Notes: a model not told the origin generated them from the sequence alone. Counted from the first letter of the stretch, positions 45,020 to 55,080 are shown. The stretch: 64,000 nucleotides of DNA from MPNP01 sp965215545 (GCA_965215545.1 OZ244066.1:124001-188000); one strand, 5' to 3'. Translations and numbers: made by a program.

Positions 45020-46381
45020 ATGACCATCGGGGTGTTCCCTCTTGCACGGGATACGTTTGATCTGGAACTTGCGCGGACGGTGCACCGGTCCATGATGGAG
45101 CGGCTGGGGACATCCGGCCAGCCCATGCTCGGCGGCGAGACACTGCTCACCACAACCGAAGATTTTGGCAGTGCCTTCGAGCACCTCGGAGCGACCGGGA
45201 TCGAGTCCGCCCTCATCCTGCAACTGACCTTCACGGATGCCGACGCTGTCGAGCGTCTGGGGCGGGACTTTGCCGGCCCCCTGTCCATCTGGTCTGTGCC
45301 GGAAGCCAGGACCGGTGGGCGCTTGCGACTGAACGCGTTCTGCGGCCTGCATCTCGCCAGCCACAGTCTCAGTCTCATGGCGCGACGGTTCCGGTGGCAC
45401 TACGGTGCCCCGGAAACCATCACGGACAAGGCACTGGCCGACCTGTTGGCGGGAGAACCCATCAGACCGCATGTTCCCGACTCCGGGTCCCGACCCGGCA
45501 GACCGGTGCGTGATCCGGACTATCGGATCGGGGTGATCGGGACCCATCCGGGCGGGTTCTCGACCTGCCGGTACGATGCCGGCGTGCTGGAGCGGGTGCT
45601 TGGGGCCCGGACCATCGAGATCGGGCTGAGCGACCTGTTTGCCCATGCGGAATCTCTGGATGCAGACCGGCGGACGCCCCGACAGGCCGGGGTTGCGACG
45701 CTGGAAGGTTATGCGGGGTTGTCCAAGGCAACGGTGGGCAAATCCCTTGATCTGTCGATTGCCCTTGAAGATCTCATTGCCAGGCATGACCTTGACGGTG
45801 TGGCCCTCCGGTGCTGGCCGGAAACATTCACGGAATATGGTGCGGCCGCATGTGCAGCAGCCTCCCTGCTCGCCGACAACCGGATCCCCTGTGCCTGTGA
45901 ATGCGACGTCTACGGTGCCTACTCGCAACTCGTGCTGAACGGGATCACGAGGGCACCCTCGTTCCTGACCGATATCGTTGACATGGATGCAGACGACGAC
46001 ACCGGAGTGATCTGGCACTGCGGGCAGGCTCCTGCATCCATGTGCAAGGAGGGATCCCGACCTCATGTGACCGTCCACTCCAATCGACGCGAACCCCTGC
46101 TCTTCGAGTTCCCTCTCAAGCCCGGTCCGGTCACGCTGATGCGGGTGTCCCAATCCCACGGTACCCAGACACTCGTTCTGTTTGCCGGAACAGTCCTGGA
46201 TCGGCCACTGGCCTTTTCCGGCACCTGTGGTCAGGTGCGCTTTGAGCGCCCGGTTGCCGATCTCCTGCCTGACATCCTGGCCAGCGGTCTCGAACATCAT
46301 GTGGCCATGGCCTATGGCGATCATCGGCCAGCCCTGCGCCAATGGGCCGATGATCTGGACCTTCCCGTTCTGGAACTCTAG
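45020..46381 (+). CDS. L-fucose/L-arabinose isomerase-family protein
   Basis: The 453-residue protein resembles L-fucose isomerase-type sugar isomerases: ALILQLTFTDADAVERL, YRIGVIGTHPGGFSTCRYD, LDGVALRCWPETFTEYG, CACECDVYGAYSQLVL and a HCGQAP block. Metal ligands are expected at the Glu and Asp in these segments. Its sugar is unknown. It lies six bases before an oxidoreductase gene, so the two act together. Confidence 0.78.
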   Translation: MTIGVFPLARDTFDLELARTVHRSMMERLGTSGQPMLGGETLLTTTEDFGSAFEHLGATGIESALILQLTFTDADAVERLGRDFAGPLSIWSVPEARTGGRLRLNAFCGLHLASHSLSLMARRFRWHYGAPETITDKALADLLAGEPIRPHVPDSGSRPGRPVRDPDYRIGVIGTHPGGFSTCRYDAGVLERVLGARTIEIGLSDLFAHAESLDADRRTPRQAGVATLEGYAGLSKATVGKSLDLSIALEDLIARHDLDGVALRCWPETFTEYGAAACAAASLLADNRIPCACECDVYGAYSQLVLNGITRAPSFLTDIVDMDADDDTGVIWHCGQAPASMCKEGSRPHVTVHSNRREPLLFEFPLKPGPVTLMRVSQSHGTQTLVLFAGTVLDRPLAFSGTCGQVRFERPVADLLPDILASGLEHHVAMAYGDHRPALRQWADDLDLPVLEL

Positions 46382-46387
46382 GCCATC

Positions 46388-47479
46388 ATGATCCGCTACG
46401 GCATCATCGGTACCGGCATGATGGCCCGGGAGCATCTCCGGAATCTGGCCCGCCTCCCTGACTGCACGGTCACCGCCCTGGCGGATCCCAATCGTGATAT
46501 GCTCGCGCAGGCCCAGGAACTCTGCGGGGGGACGGCGCAGCTCTTTCCCGGTCATCAGCCCCTCATCGATGCCGATCTCTGCGATGCCCTGCTTGTTGCC
46601 ACCCCCAACCATACCCACGCGAACATCCTGTGCGACATCCTGCCCTGTGATCTGCCCATATTGACGGAAAAACCCCTCGCCACGACAACAGCTGATTGCC
46701 GCAGGATCATGGCGGCAGCCACAAACCGGCGTGCCCCGGTCTGGGTTGCCATGGAATACCGGCACATGCCACCAATCGAGATGCTGTGCCACAAGGTCCG
46801 GGACGGCGTGATCGGTCAGGTGGTCATGATCACCATCCGGGAGTCCCGCTATCCGTTTCTTGCCAAGGTGGGCGACTGGAACCGCTTCAACAGCCTGACC
46901 GGTGGGACCTTGGTCGAGAAGTGCTGTCACTTCTGGGATCTGATGCGACTGATCGTCGCCAGCGATCCGGTCCGGGTCTATGCATCCGGTGCCGCGGATG
47001 TGAATCATCTCGAGGAACGGTATGATGGCAGGATGCCGGACATCATCGACAATGCCCTGGCTGTCGTGGACTTTGCCAACGCAGCCCGCGGCATGCTGGA
47101 TCTCTGCATGTTCGGGGAAGGGTATCACTGGCAGGAGGAAATCTCCGTTACGGGCAGTCGGGCCCGGATCGATGTCCGCATTCCCGGGCCCGCACGGTTT
47201 GACCCAGATGGCGCGACCCATCAGGCCGTGATTGAGTTCTCACCGCGCGATGGCAAGACAGCTCCCCTTGCCCTTGAGGACATTGATGATGACTTGCTCC
47301 GCATCGGTGATCATCATGGTGCCACGTATTTCCAGATGTGCCGGTTCAACCAGCTTGTCAGGGCTGGCCATGGGCAACCCCACGTGACACTTGAGGATGG
47401 ACTCTGGGCTGTCATGACCGGCGAGGCTGCCGAACGCTCCATTCGCACTCGACAGGCCGTGGAACTGGCCGATCTCTGA
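46388..47479 (+). CDS. Gfo/Idh/MocA-family dehydrogenase
   Basis: The 363-residue NAD(P)-dependent dehydrogenase begins YGIIGTGMMAREHLRNLARL (Rossmann) and has the conserved EKPLATT motif and a GGTLVEKCCHFWDLMR active-site block with the family's Lys and His. Such enzymes act on inositols or sugar derivatives. The pairing with the isomerase suggests an uncommon sugar. Confidence 0.87.
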   Translation: MIRYGIIGTGMMAREHLRNLARLPDCTVTALADPNRDMLAQAQELCGGTAQLFPGHQPLIDADLCDALLVATPNHTHANILCDILPCDLPILTEKPLATTTADCRRIMAAATNRRAPVWVAMEYRHMPPIEMLCHKVRDGVIGQVVMITIRESRYPFLAKVGDWNRFNSLTGGTLVEKCCHFWDLMRLIVASDPVRVYASGAADVNHLEERYDGRMPDIIDNALAVVDFANAARGMLDLCMFGEGYHWQEEISVTGSRARIDVRIPGPARFDPDGATHQAVIEFSPRDGKTAPLALEDIDDDLLRIGDHHGATYFQMCRFNQLVRAGHGQPHVTLEDGLWAVMTGEAAERSIRTRQAVELADL

Positions 47480-47576
47480 ATCCTGCAGCGCGACAATCAG
47501 TTATACGGGCGCTGTGGGGGATTGATCAATGGGGCAAGAGGACCACCAGGGGGCAAGGGACCTGTCACGGCTTGCG

Positions 47577-47792
47577 TCAGGCGGTGACAAAGCCGAAGAT
47601 TGTGAAACCGATGCCGACAATGGCAATCACATAGAACACAAAACGGGTTTCCCGCTTGGCCATGTCCTCGCGCAACTTGGCCTGATCTGTCCGGAATCCC
47701 TCTAGGGTCGCCGTCAGGTTCGCTTGTATTGTGTTCATGCGTTCCTCCAATCGCGTGACCCGATCAGGCAGTTTCAAATCATCCGGGTCCAT
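47577..47792 (-). CDS. Small membrane protein with coiled coil
   Basis: The 71-residue protein has a heptad-like helical part (RVTRLEERMNTIQANLTATL, and FRTDQAKLREDMAKRE) followed by one membrane segment (FVFYVIAIVGIGFTIFGFV). I know many such short proteins of unknown function. ATG 47792. Confidence 0.65.
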   Translation of the reverse strand: MDPDDLKLPDRVTRLEERMNTIQANLTATLEGFRTDQAKLREDMAKRETRFVFYVIAIVGIGFTIFGFVTA

Positions 47793-47836
47793 CGCCCCTA
47801 TCCATCCTCACGCACGCCCTGGTGGCCAAGAGCACA

Positions 47837-48080
47837 TCAAGGCACCATAGTGCCCTTCACGGCTGATCGCAAGGGAAGGGCGGTTTCCTGCGCACTGGTA
47901 GGGGATGGCTCGTTCCACCCCATCCTCTCGCGCCACCGTTGCACCTCCGCATGCACCGGCCTCGGTGCGTTGTGAATGACATTATGGCAGGTCTGGCACA
48001 GCGATTCAAGGTTGGCCGCATGCCCCAAATCCGCCAAATCTGCCGCCAGGGCCCATTGTCCTCCGATTCCCGCGCTGATT
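47837..48080 (-). pseudogene. Remnant of an HNH endonuclease
   Basis: The minus strand reads DLADLGHAANLESLCQTCHN then VIHNAPRPVHAEVQRWRERM, the zinc-binding C-terminal part of HNH nucleases (NLxxLCxxCHN). The N-terminal half with the first Cys pair and the HNH aspartate is missing or in another frame. It is probably a relic of a phage or an intron. Confidence 0.5.
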
Positions 48081-49040
48081 CACCCGCCAGCCCGCCACGG
48101 GGCCCGGCCCCGGGGATTTCTCGGTTGCCAGGGGGCGGCAGGGTCCTGAGAGGTACCCGAATTCTTCCCTTCCGGGATCAGTGAAGGCAGGGGTGCCCTC
48201 AGAGCCTGACCCAAACGTTGCGTGGTCACCCAAACTGTGGCCGTCCATGGTGCCAACCCACCCAAGTCATGGTGGACCCAAGGCCCTGGACTGCAACCCC
48301 GCAGGACCCATCGCGACGGCCCATGGACCGATTGGCCACCGCCGGCATCGCACCGCTCGGCCACCCCCGTCCCGGTCGGGTCCGGATGCGCCGGGTGGCA
48401 CGGGGGTCAGGGCATGATGATCAGGGACGTGTGGGGATCAATGACTGATGATTCGATGCTCTGAGAATGGCCAATGCGTCTGATCATCCATCGGCAGCCG
48501 TGCTGCCGATGTGCTTGTGCGCCCTTCATTCCCGCCTGAATGCACCAATACCCCTGCCCTCACCCGACGGCGGTGGCCAGCAGCCGACAGGATCCTCGAC
48601 AACCAGTGGTGACAGAGGATGAACGCAGCCTTGCGCCAGTGGGGCCCTGCGGGCAGGTGGAATGACGTGGTCACCGCAACCGGAATTTGCATGCAGCGGC
48701 CATTTCAGCCATAGTTGCCAAGTCTGGTCGAGTGCCTTCATTGTGACCATGGATCCCGGCATGCCTCTCGGGGCAGGGACTGACGATCCCGGCCCGGGTG
48801 GTGCGTGTGCTGGAGCTGGGTTCAATGGCATTGCCGACCGGCAATCGGTCTGAGCATCGATCCGGAAAGCCGTCGTGAGCCCGGACATCATCGTGTTCCG
48901 GTCGTGGCATTGCCTCGTTTTGAGGGCGATACGGTCATGCGCGAGGAGCGGTGGCCTGGCAGCTGGGACCGTGAGGGCAATCCCTGGCCGGATGGCATGG
49001 AAGCAGGTGGCACAGAGACCACATTTGACAGGAGGAAGAC
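48081..49040. other. Nearly 1 kb without a recognised gene
   Basis: Open frames here are short and lack motifs. A 10-bp-arm hairpin, CATCGGCAGC-CGT-GCTGCCGATG, lies at 48489-48511 without a T run. The 3' part presumably holds the promoter of the TRAP operon, but I cannot identify boxes with confidence. Confidence 0.45.
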
Positions 49041-50102
49041 ATGATACATGACGCTCTGAGATCCCTCATGGGGATGATCGCGGCAGTTGCCGCACTAATG
49101 GTCGGTGGGGCCGGGACGCAGGCCCAGGACTACACCATCAAGGTCGGGTTTCTGGGCTCGCCCCAGGATGAGGACTTCGATGGGTCGATGGTCTTCAAGG
49201 ACTTTGTGGAAAGTCGGTCGAATGGCCGGGTTGCCGTCGAGGTCTACCCATCGGGCCAATTCTGCAATAACGAGAGAGAGTGTCTGGACAATCTCCAGTC
49301 CGGAACACTTGAAGTCTACATCACGACGATTGGCGGATTCGGCAATGTGTTCGGACCGGGCCAGGTTCTTGACCTGCCCTACATGTTTCCGGACGACCGG
49401 ACGGCCGAGTGCGTCTTTGACGGTCCCTTCGTGAACGAATTGCGGAAGGGCGTTCTGGAAGCCGACACCGGTATGCGATTGATGGTCATTTCCAACACGG
49501 GCGGCTGGCGGAACTTCGGGACCACCAACAAGCAGATCAGGATGCCCAGCGACCTCGAAGGGGTCAAGATCCGGACCATTCCCGCCGAGATCCAGCAGGA
49601 ACTGGTCAGGCAGCTCGGTGGCAATGCCACGGCTGTCGCCTGGCCGGAAGTGTACACATCACTCTCGACGGGCGTTGTGGAGGGAACCAAGAACGGCATC
49701 ACCGACATCATGAACATGAACTTCCCCGAGGCTGGCCTGAAATATCTGACCCTTGATGGCCATGCCTACATGGGTGCCTTGTGGTGGTACTCGGACAGCG
49801 CCTGGCAGCAGCTTCCCGATGACCTGCGCCGGATCGTGTTTGACGGCATGAATCATCTCAAGACCGTCACGCGGGCCTTCCCGATGCGCCGGCAAATCGA
49901 GGCCTATGATGCCTTCCGGGATGCCGGCGGCTCGATTTACGTACCGACATCCGAAGAAAAGGCCGCATTCCAGGAGGCATCCAGTGGCATGCGGCAATGG
50001 TATGTCGACCAGTATGGCAACGAGTGGCTCGAAAAGCTCGATGCGGCGGTTGCAGCCTGCACCAACATCGTCAACGGCGAATTCGCTGCGGCCAATTCAT
50101 GA
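49041..50102 (+). CDS. TRAP transporter substrate-binding protein DctP
   Basis: The 353-residue protein has a signal peptide (MIHDALRSLMGMIAAVAALM...AQAQD-like cleavage) and the DctP fold: IKVGFLGSPQDEDF, LDLPYMFPD, GVKIRTIPAEIQ with the conserved Arg that binds a carboxylate, and ALWWYSDSAWQQLPDDLR. It captures an organic acid in the periplasm. The ligand is unknown. An AGGAGG-like ribosome site precedes the ATG. Confidence 0.9.
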   Translation: MIHDALRSLMGMIAAVAALMVGGAGTQAQDYTIKVGFLGSPQDEDFDGSMVFKDFVESRSNGRVAVEVYPSGQFCNNERECLDNLQSGTLEVYITTIGGFGNVFGPGQVLDLPYMFPDDRTAECVFDGPFVNELRKGVLEADTGMRLMVISNTGGWRNFGTTNKQIRMPSDLEGVKIRTIPAEIQQELVRQLGGNATAVAWPEVYTSLSTGVVEGTKNGITDIMNMNFPEAGLKYLTLDGHAYMGALWWYSDSAWQQLPDDLRRIVFDGMNHLKTVTRAFPMRRQIEAYDAFRDAGGSIYVPTSEEKAAFQEASSGMRQWYVDQYGNEWLEKLDAAVAACTNIVNGEFAAANS

Positions 50103-50422
50103 CACCGTCCTGACCCGAGGGACGGGGCTCCCCCGTCTCTCGGCATTCCTCAGAATTCCATTCTGCCAGGCGGGCCGGCCCGGGCCAGCAATTCCCGGCA
50201 TGGTGCTGTTCTGTCTGGCACGTTCGGGTCGACTGGTGCCGGTCAGCCTCCTTCGGTGTCATACCTTGAATGGCATTGCCTGAACGCGGAATATTGCGTA
50301 TGGACGGGGCTGGAGGTGCCTTGCGTATGTGTCCCGGACCGTGTCCCAGCCAGACTGTCTGTCGACCCGTGTGTCGGTGGGTGTGCGGGTGGGCATGATG
50401 CTGCTGGCAGGGCCTTGAGTCG
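50103..50422. other. Unusually long gap within the TRAP operon
   Basis: About 320 bases separate dctP from dctQ. No gene is seen. GC-rich repeats such as GTGTGTCGGTGGGTGTGCGG may form structures that lower expression of the permease relative to the abundant binding protein; that role is inference. Confidence 0.4.
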
Positions 50423-50968
50423 GTGACGGTGGCACTGGCGGCAATCCGCCTGCTCGGGACCATCAATCGGGGCCTTGGCATCGCCAGCGTCTTCATTGCC
50501 TCCTGTTTTGTCGGGCTGATGACGATGATCGTCTGTGTGGGGATCTTCTGGCGCTATGTCCTGAACAATTCCCTGCCCTGGGTCGAGGATATCTCACTGA
50601 TCCTGATGGTCACCATGGCTTTTGTCGTGGCCCCGTTCGCCTATCGCACCGGTCAGAATGTCGCCATCACAATCCTGGTGGATGCGCTCCCCCCAGCCCT
50701 GCTGCGGGGCATCCGGATCCTGATCAATCTTCTCGTTCTCTGGATTGTCTACCGTTACTTTCTGGAGAGCCTTGGCCTGGTTGAGCGCGGCTGGGGTATC
50801 CGGATCAATTCCGTCCCGCTGCCCTGGGCCTACCCGTATTTCGTGGTTCCGATCGTCTTCATTGAACTGGCCATGGTGGGAATTGAACTCATCGCCAGGG
50901 ACTGCTGGTGCCTGGTGACCCGTTCGGATGATGCCGCCCTGCCCCCGACCGAACCGGGAACCATTTAG
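50423..50968 (+). CDS. TRAP transporter small permease DctQ
   Basis: The 181-residue protein has four membrane helices and the DctQ pattern (FWRYVLNNSLPWVEDISLIL, PFAYRTGQNVAIT, PLPWAYPYFVVPI). It forms the transporter with the large permease that starts at the next base. GTG 50423 is the start; GTG 50429 is also possible. Confidence 0.9.
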   Translation: MTVALAAIRLLGTINRGLGIASVFIASCFVGLMTMIVCVGIFWRYVLNNSLPWVEDISLILMVTMAFVVAPFAYRTGQNVAITILVDALPPALLRGIRILINLLVLWIVYRYFLESLGLVERGWGIRINSVPLPWAYPYFVVPIVFIELAMVGIELIARDCWCLVTRSDDAALPPTEPGTI

Positions 50969-52543
50969 ATGGGGCTCGCCTACTTCTGGATCTTCTTTGT
51001 CCTCCTGGCACTTGGCACACCGGTTGTGTTTGCCCTTTTGCTGGGTCCGGGCCTGTCCCTGGTCATCGACGGCCAGGATGGGATATTCTTTTCCAAACTC
51101 CTGTCGACCATCTATTCGGGCATGTATTCCTTCCCCATCATGGCGGTGCCCTTCTTCATCCTTGCAGGCGAGCTGATGAACTCAGGCGGCATCACCCGCT
51201 CCATCGTCCGGTTCTCCGAATCGATGATCGGCCACTATCGCGGTGGGCTGGCCCAGGTGAACATCATGTCATCCATCATGTTTGCCGGTCTGTCGGGATC
51301 GGCGGTGGCGGACACCTCGGCACTCGGCAAGATGCTGATTCCGGCCATGGAGGAGAATGGCTACTCACGACGGTTTGCCGCAGCCATCACGGCGGCATCG
51401 TCGGTGATCGGGCCGATCATTCCGCCCTCGGGAATCATGATTCTCTATGCGTTCGTCATGAATGTCTCCGTCGCCGGGCTGTTCCTGGCAGGTTTTGTTC
51501 CCGGCCTGATGGTCGGCATTGGCCTGATGATCCTGACCGGGATCTTCGCCCGACGGCGCAATTACGCCGTCGCTGGTGCCAGGGCCCCCTGGACAGTCCG
51601 GTCCTCGGCCTTTCTTGCCACCTTTCCCGCCCTCATGACCCCGGTCCTGCTCCTTGGCGGTATCCTGTCGGGGATCTACACACCGACCGAGGCGGCCGCG
51701 GTGGCGGCTGTGTACGCCCTGCTTGCCTCGATCCTCATTCAACTTGATATCTGGCAGCGCTTCATTGCCGACGCCCGGCATGCCTATCTCCACATTGCGC
51801 CCCTGTGTGTGTTCCTGTTGATGGGATTCTTTGGTGTCCTTGACATCAAGGCCTATGCCATTGCCACGGGTGGCTGGATCATCGGGGCGGAAATCCTCTG
51901 GCGCCTCCTTGGGGGGTCCCGCCGCCGGATCCCGGTGGCAGGGCAGGACAAGGTGGCCCTGGCCAACGATGTCGCAGCGGCCTTTGCCCAGACCACCGGG
52001 CGGATCCCCGGTGTCCTGCGCAACACCGCGATCCAGTCGGGGGTCATCCTGCTGCTCGTGGGGGCTGCGGTCACCTTCGGCTGGATGGTCACGGTTTCGG
52101 GGCTGGCGCGGGAGGCCACCGGGATCATCCTCTTCATCACGGACAATCCGCTGCTGATCCTTCTGTTGATCAACATCCTTCTCTTCATCGTCGGGATGTT
52201 CCTTGATGCGGGACCAGCCATCCTGATCCTTGGACCCGTGCTGGCCCCGATCATGGCCAGTATCGGCATTGATCCCCTGCACTTTGCCATCGTGATGTGC
52301 GTCAATGTCACGGTGGGACTTGCGACCCCACCGATGGGACTTGTGCTGTTCGTTGCGTCCTCGGTTTCGGGGGAAAGACTCGAGAGCATCGTCAAGGAGA
52401 TCTGGCCATTCCTGCTCGTCGAGTTTGCCGTGATCTTTCTCATCACCTATTTCCCCAGCCTGACCATGACGATTCCGGCTCTGGCCGGATTTGCCGAATG
52501 TCCTGAATCCGCGGTGGTCTGCCAGGCTCTCGTCGGCGGATAG
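50969..52543 (+). CDS. TRAP transporter large permease DctM
   Basis: The 524-residue permease has the DctM signatures AVPFFILAGELMNSGGITR, FAGLSGSAVADTSALGKML and PSGIMILYAFVMNVSVAGLF, and ends with ATPPMGLVLFVASSVSG. It is longer than many DctM proteins (about 430) because of an extra soluble-looking segment around residues 300-350 (GGSRRRIPVAGQDKVALAND). It moves substrate with sodium. Confidence 0.92.
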   Translation: MGLAYFWIFFVLLALGTPVVFALLLGPGLSLVIDGQDGIFFSKLLSTIYSGMYSFPIMAVPFFILAGELMNSGGITRSIVRFSESMIGHYRGGLAQVNIMSSIMFAGLSGSAVADTSALGKMLIPAMEENGYSRRFAAAITAASSVIGPIIPPSGIMILYAFVMNVSVAGLFLAGFVPGLMVGIGLMILTGIFARRRNYAVAGARAPWTVRSSAFLATFPALMTPVLLLGGILSGIYTPTEAAAVAAVYALLASILIQLDIWQRFIADARHAYLHIAPLCVFLLMGFFGVLDIKAYAIATGGWIIGAEILWRLLGGSRRRIPVAGQDKVALANDVAAAFAQTTGRIPGVLRNTAIQSGVILLLVGAAVTFGWMVTVSGLAREATGIILFITDNPLLILLLINILLFIVGMFLDAGPAILILGPVLAPIMASIGIDPLHFAIVMCVNVTVGLATPPMGLVLFVASSVSGERLESIVKEIWPFLLVEFAVIFLITYFPSLTMTIPALAGFAECPESAVVCQALVGG

Positions 52544-52600
52544 ACAACACCCATCGCCCCAGATGCAGTGTCGGAACGGGAACCGTTGGCTGGAAACGTG

Positions 52601-53335
52601 ATGTATACCGACTCTCTCAGGGGCAGAACGGTCGTCGTGACCGGGGGCGCCGGTGGCATTGGTGCGGAACTCTGTCAGCAGCTGGCCCAGCTTCCCACCG
52701 ATCTCCTTGTCGTCGATGGCAATCGGGACAGGCTTGATGCATTGCTCGGGACACTGGCTGGTGCCGGAGGCGTTGTCCGTGGAGTCTGCAGCACCCTTGA
52801 TGATCGGGACGCCTGTGTCGAAGTGCTGCAGGGGGCAGCAAGCGAACTGATCGGCCTTGCCAACCTTGCCGGGGTGTTCGAGCCCGATGGTGATGACGAT
52901 GATGCGGTCTGGGCCCGTGCCCTGGCCCACAACCTGACCAATGCCAGGACCATGAGTCTCGCTTTTGCTGAACGGGTTCCCGCCACCCACACGGGGCGGA
53001 TTGTCATGACGGGCTCAATGGCAGGCAACCGCGGAGCACGGGAATACGTCGCCTACTCGGCGGCCAAGGCAGGACTTTTGGGGCTGACCCGCGCCCTCAG
53101 CCGGCGGCTGGCACCCGGCATCACAGTCAATTCCGTGGCACCGGGGATCGTGCTGACCGACATGCCGGCCCGGGTCCTTGCCAAACGGCGGGCCAAACGG
53201 CTCGAAATGATTCCCCTGCGCCGTTTTGGCGAGCCAAGGGACGTGGCCGGGGTGATCATCTTCCTGCTCAGCGATGCGGCGGCCTACATCACGGGCCAGA
53301 ATATCAATATCGACGGTGGCCAGATCAACGGCTGA
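52601..53335 (+). CDS. Short-chain dehydrogenase/reductase
   Basis: The protein has TGGAGGIGAELCQQL (cofactor loop), NLAGV, the catalytic Ser in VMTGSMAG, YSAAKAGLLGL and the C-terminal SDAAAYITGQNINIDGG. It is a classical SDR of the FabG/3-oxoacyl reductase-like group. It lies 58 bases after dctM, so it probably acts on the imported substrate. The start may be GTG 52568. Confidence 0.85.
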   Translation: MYTDSLRGRTVVVTGGAGGIGAELCQQLAQLPTDLLVVDGNRDRLDALLGTLAGAGGVVRGVCSTLDDRDACVEVLQGAASELIGLANLAGVFEPDGDDDDAVWARALAHNLTNARTMSLAFAERVPATHTGRIVMTGSMAGNRGAREYVAYSAAKAGLLGLTRALSRRLAPGITVNSVAPGIVLTDMPARVLAKRRAKRLEMIPLRRFGEPRDVAGVIIFLLSDAAAYITGQNINIDGGQING

Positions 53336-53341
53336 TCGGCC

Positions 53342-54100
53342 CTACTGCAGGTGCTGCCCCCCATCAACGCAGATGAGTTGGCCAGTCACGGAAGGGCAGG
53401 TCAGAAGAAAGCGGCAGGCGGCAAGCACATCCTCAAGATCGACCCCACGCTCAAGAAGGGTCCCTTTGCACAGGCGGGCAAAATGCTCTTCCGTCTGTTT
53501 GGGGGCCGGCAGGACGGGGCCAGGGCCGATGGCATTGACCCGGACATGGGGTGCAAGGGCCAGGGCCGCAGTGCGAGTGAGATCCCAGAGCGCCATCTTG
53601 GCCAGTGTGTAGGTCGAGAATTGGCCAGTTGGGTTGAGGACGCGCTGGTCCACCATGTTAATGATCACCCCGGTGGGGATAACCTCGCCGTTCGGGTCCC
53701 GTGCGGCATCGGGTGTCAGCTGGCGGGCAAAACACTGGCTCAGGATATAGGGCGCGTGCAGGTTGGTTTCAACATGATCGTCCCAATCCGCGTCCGTTGC
53801 GGTCTCGAGCGTGTTGGGGGAAAAGAGCGAAGCGTTGTTGACCAGGACCCCGATTTCCTTCCCGAGCGCCTCCCTGGCCTGATCCATCAGGCGACCGACA
53901 GCAGCGGGATCCAGAAAATCAGCCGGGAGTGCCACGGCGTTGACACCGGACTTACGGGCCATTCTGACAGCCTCGGCGGCACCGGACCCGGAACGATGAT
54001 AGTGAACGACAACGTCATGGCCTGCAGCTGCGAGATCAAGTGCAATGGCCCGTCCGATCCGGTCACCGGCTCCCGTGATCAGTGCACCGCGAACGGACAT
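53342..54100 (-). CDS. SDR oxidoreductase, pteridine reductase-like
   Basis: The 252-residue protein begins ALITGAGDRIGRAIALDLA and has LVNNASLFSPNTLETATD, the catalytic YTLAK and VTGQLICVDGGQHL. The order and the motif LVNNASxF resemble the alphaproteobacterial FolM/pteridine reductase-like group. It converges with the other SDR and is followed upstream by the S49 peptidase gene, nine bases apart. Confidence 0.85.
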   Translation of the reverse strand: MSVRGALITGAGDRIGRAIALDLAAAGHDVVVHYHRSGSGAAEAVRMARKSGVNAVALPADFLDPAAVGRLMDQAREALGKEIGVLVNNASLFSPNTLETATDADWDDHVETNLHAPYILSQCFARQLTPDAARDPNGEVIPTGVIINMVDQRVLNPTGQFSTYTLAKMALWDLTRTAALALAPHVRVNAIGPGPVLPAPKQTEEHFARLCKGTLLERGVDLEDVLAACRFLLTCPSVTGQLICVDGGQHLQ

Positions 54101-54109
54101 CAGCTCGAC

Positions 54110-54943
54110 TTACAGACCAAACTGTGAGCGTATGAGACGTTCCTCGACCTGGTCTGCAAGGCTTGCCATGAACCGGGAACCAAGGAGCCCCAGGAATCTC
54201 CTGCTCGTCGCGTAGTGCCGGAATTTGACCGCATCGCCGTACATCTCCTTCATGACAGGAATGAGATGCCCGATATGATCGGCAAGACCACGTTCGATGG
54301 CTGTCTCGCCCACCCAGAACCGCCCGGTAAAGACGTCATTCTCGCCAATCGCCTCACCCCGCCGCTCCTTGACATAGGAAATGAAGGCGTCGTGGATGTG
54401 GGACTGGACTTCCTTGAGATACTCGACATCATCCTGTTTCTGGGGTTGAAACGGGTCAAGGAAACTCTTGTCCTTGCCGGAGGTGTGCAACCGTCTCTCG
54501 ATTCCGTATTGCTCAAGCAGCCTGTGCAGTCCGAACGAGGCACTGATCACCCCGATCGACCCGACAAGCGAATTCCTGTCGAGATAGATGGTGTCACCAG
54601 CCACGGCAAGCCAGTAGCCACCCGAAGCTGCCAGATCCTCCACAAAGGTATGGACCGGGATGTCCTTCTCGGTGGCCAGTTCACGGATACGATGGGCGAT
54701 CAGGCTGCTTTGGGCCGGTGACCCGCCCGGACAGTTGACCACCAGGGCCACCGCTTTGGGTTTGCCCCGACTGAAGGCCTTGTCAATCAAAGGCGCAATC
54801 TGATGGAAATTCATGGCAGACTGCCGGGCCGGGCCTCCGGTGGCAATGATGCCTTCGAGCCTGAGCACCGCAACCACCGGTTTCCTCCGCATGAGGGAAC
54901 GACAACGCGTACGCAACCGTGCAAACCCAAGTCGTCTCATCAT
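54110..54943 (-). CDS. S49-family peptidase (SppA/SohB-like)
   Basis: The 277-residue protein has the S49 core: VVAVLRLEGIIATGG, LVVNCPGGSPAQSSLI, the catalytic serine in AASGGYWLAVAGD, GSIGVI and the later lysine region KDKSFLDPFQ. It should cut signal peptides or membrane peptides. No long signal peptide is visible, only a basic N-terminus. Start at 54943 or the adjacent ATG. Confidence 0.88.
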   Translation of the reverse strand: MMRRLGFARLRTRCRSLMRRKPVVAVLRLEGIIATGGPARQSAMNFHQIAPLIDKAFSRGKPKAVALVVNCPGGSPAQSSLIAHRIRELATEKDIPVHTFVEDLAASGGYWLAVAGDTIYLDRNSLVGSIGVISASFGLHRLLEQYGIERRLHTSGKDKSFLDPFQPQKQDDVEYLKEVQSHIHDAFISYVKERRGEAIGENDVFTGRFWVGETAIERGLADHIGHLIPVMKEMYGDAVKFRHYATSRRFLGLLGSRFMASLADQVEERLIRSQFGL

Positions 54944-55072
54944 CCAAATTGTCCTGTCATGGTCAATGATTCATCGTGGGATCCACCTACCCCCTCCCTG
55001 GCTGTATCTCCTGAAGATGCAGGCCGCATCATCCACGATATGGATATCGGATTGGACAATTGCAACCATCGG

Positions 55073-55080
55073 CAGCGTTG
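55073..55080 (+). repeat. Left target-site duplication of element 2
   Basis: CAGCGTTG abuts the left inverted repeat; CGGCGTTG follows the right one at 55994-56001 (7 of 8 identical). Confidence 0.7.

Noticed and set aside
44723..47221. 832-codon open frame on the minus strand
   Set aside because: Antisense to the hydrolase-OsmC, isomerase and dehydrogenase genes, with Gly/Arg/His/Pro-rich sequence and no family features.
51365..52990. 541-codon open frame on the minus strand
   Set aside because: Antisense to dctM and the SDR gene; a highly charged, low-complexity translation typical of shadow frames.
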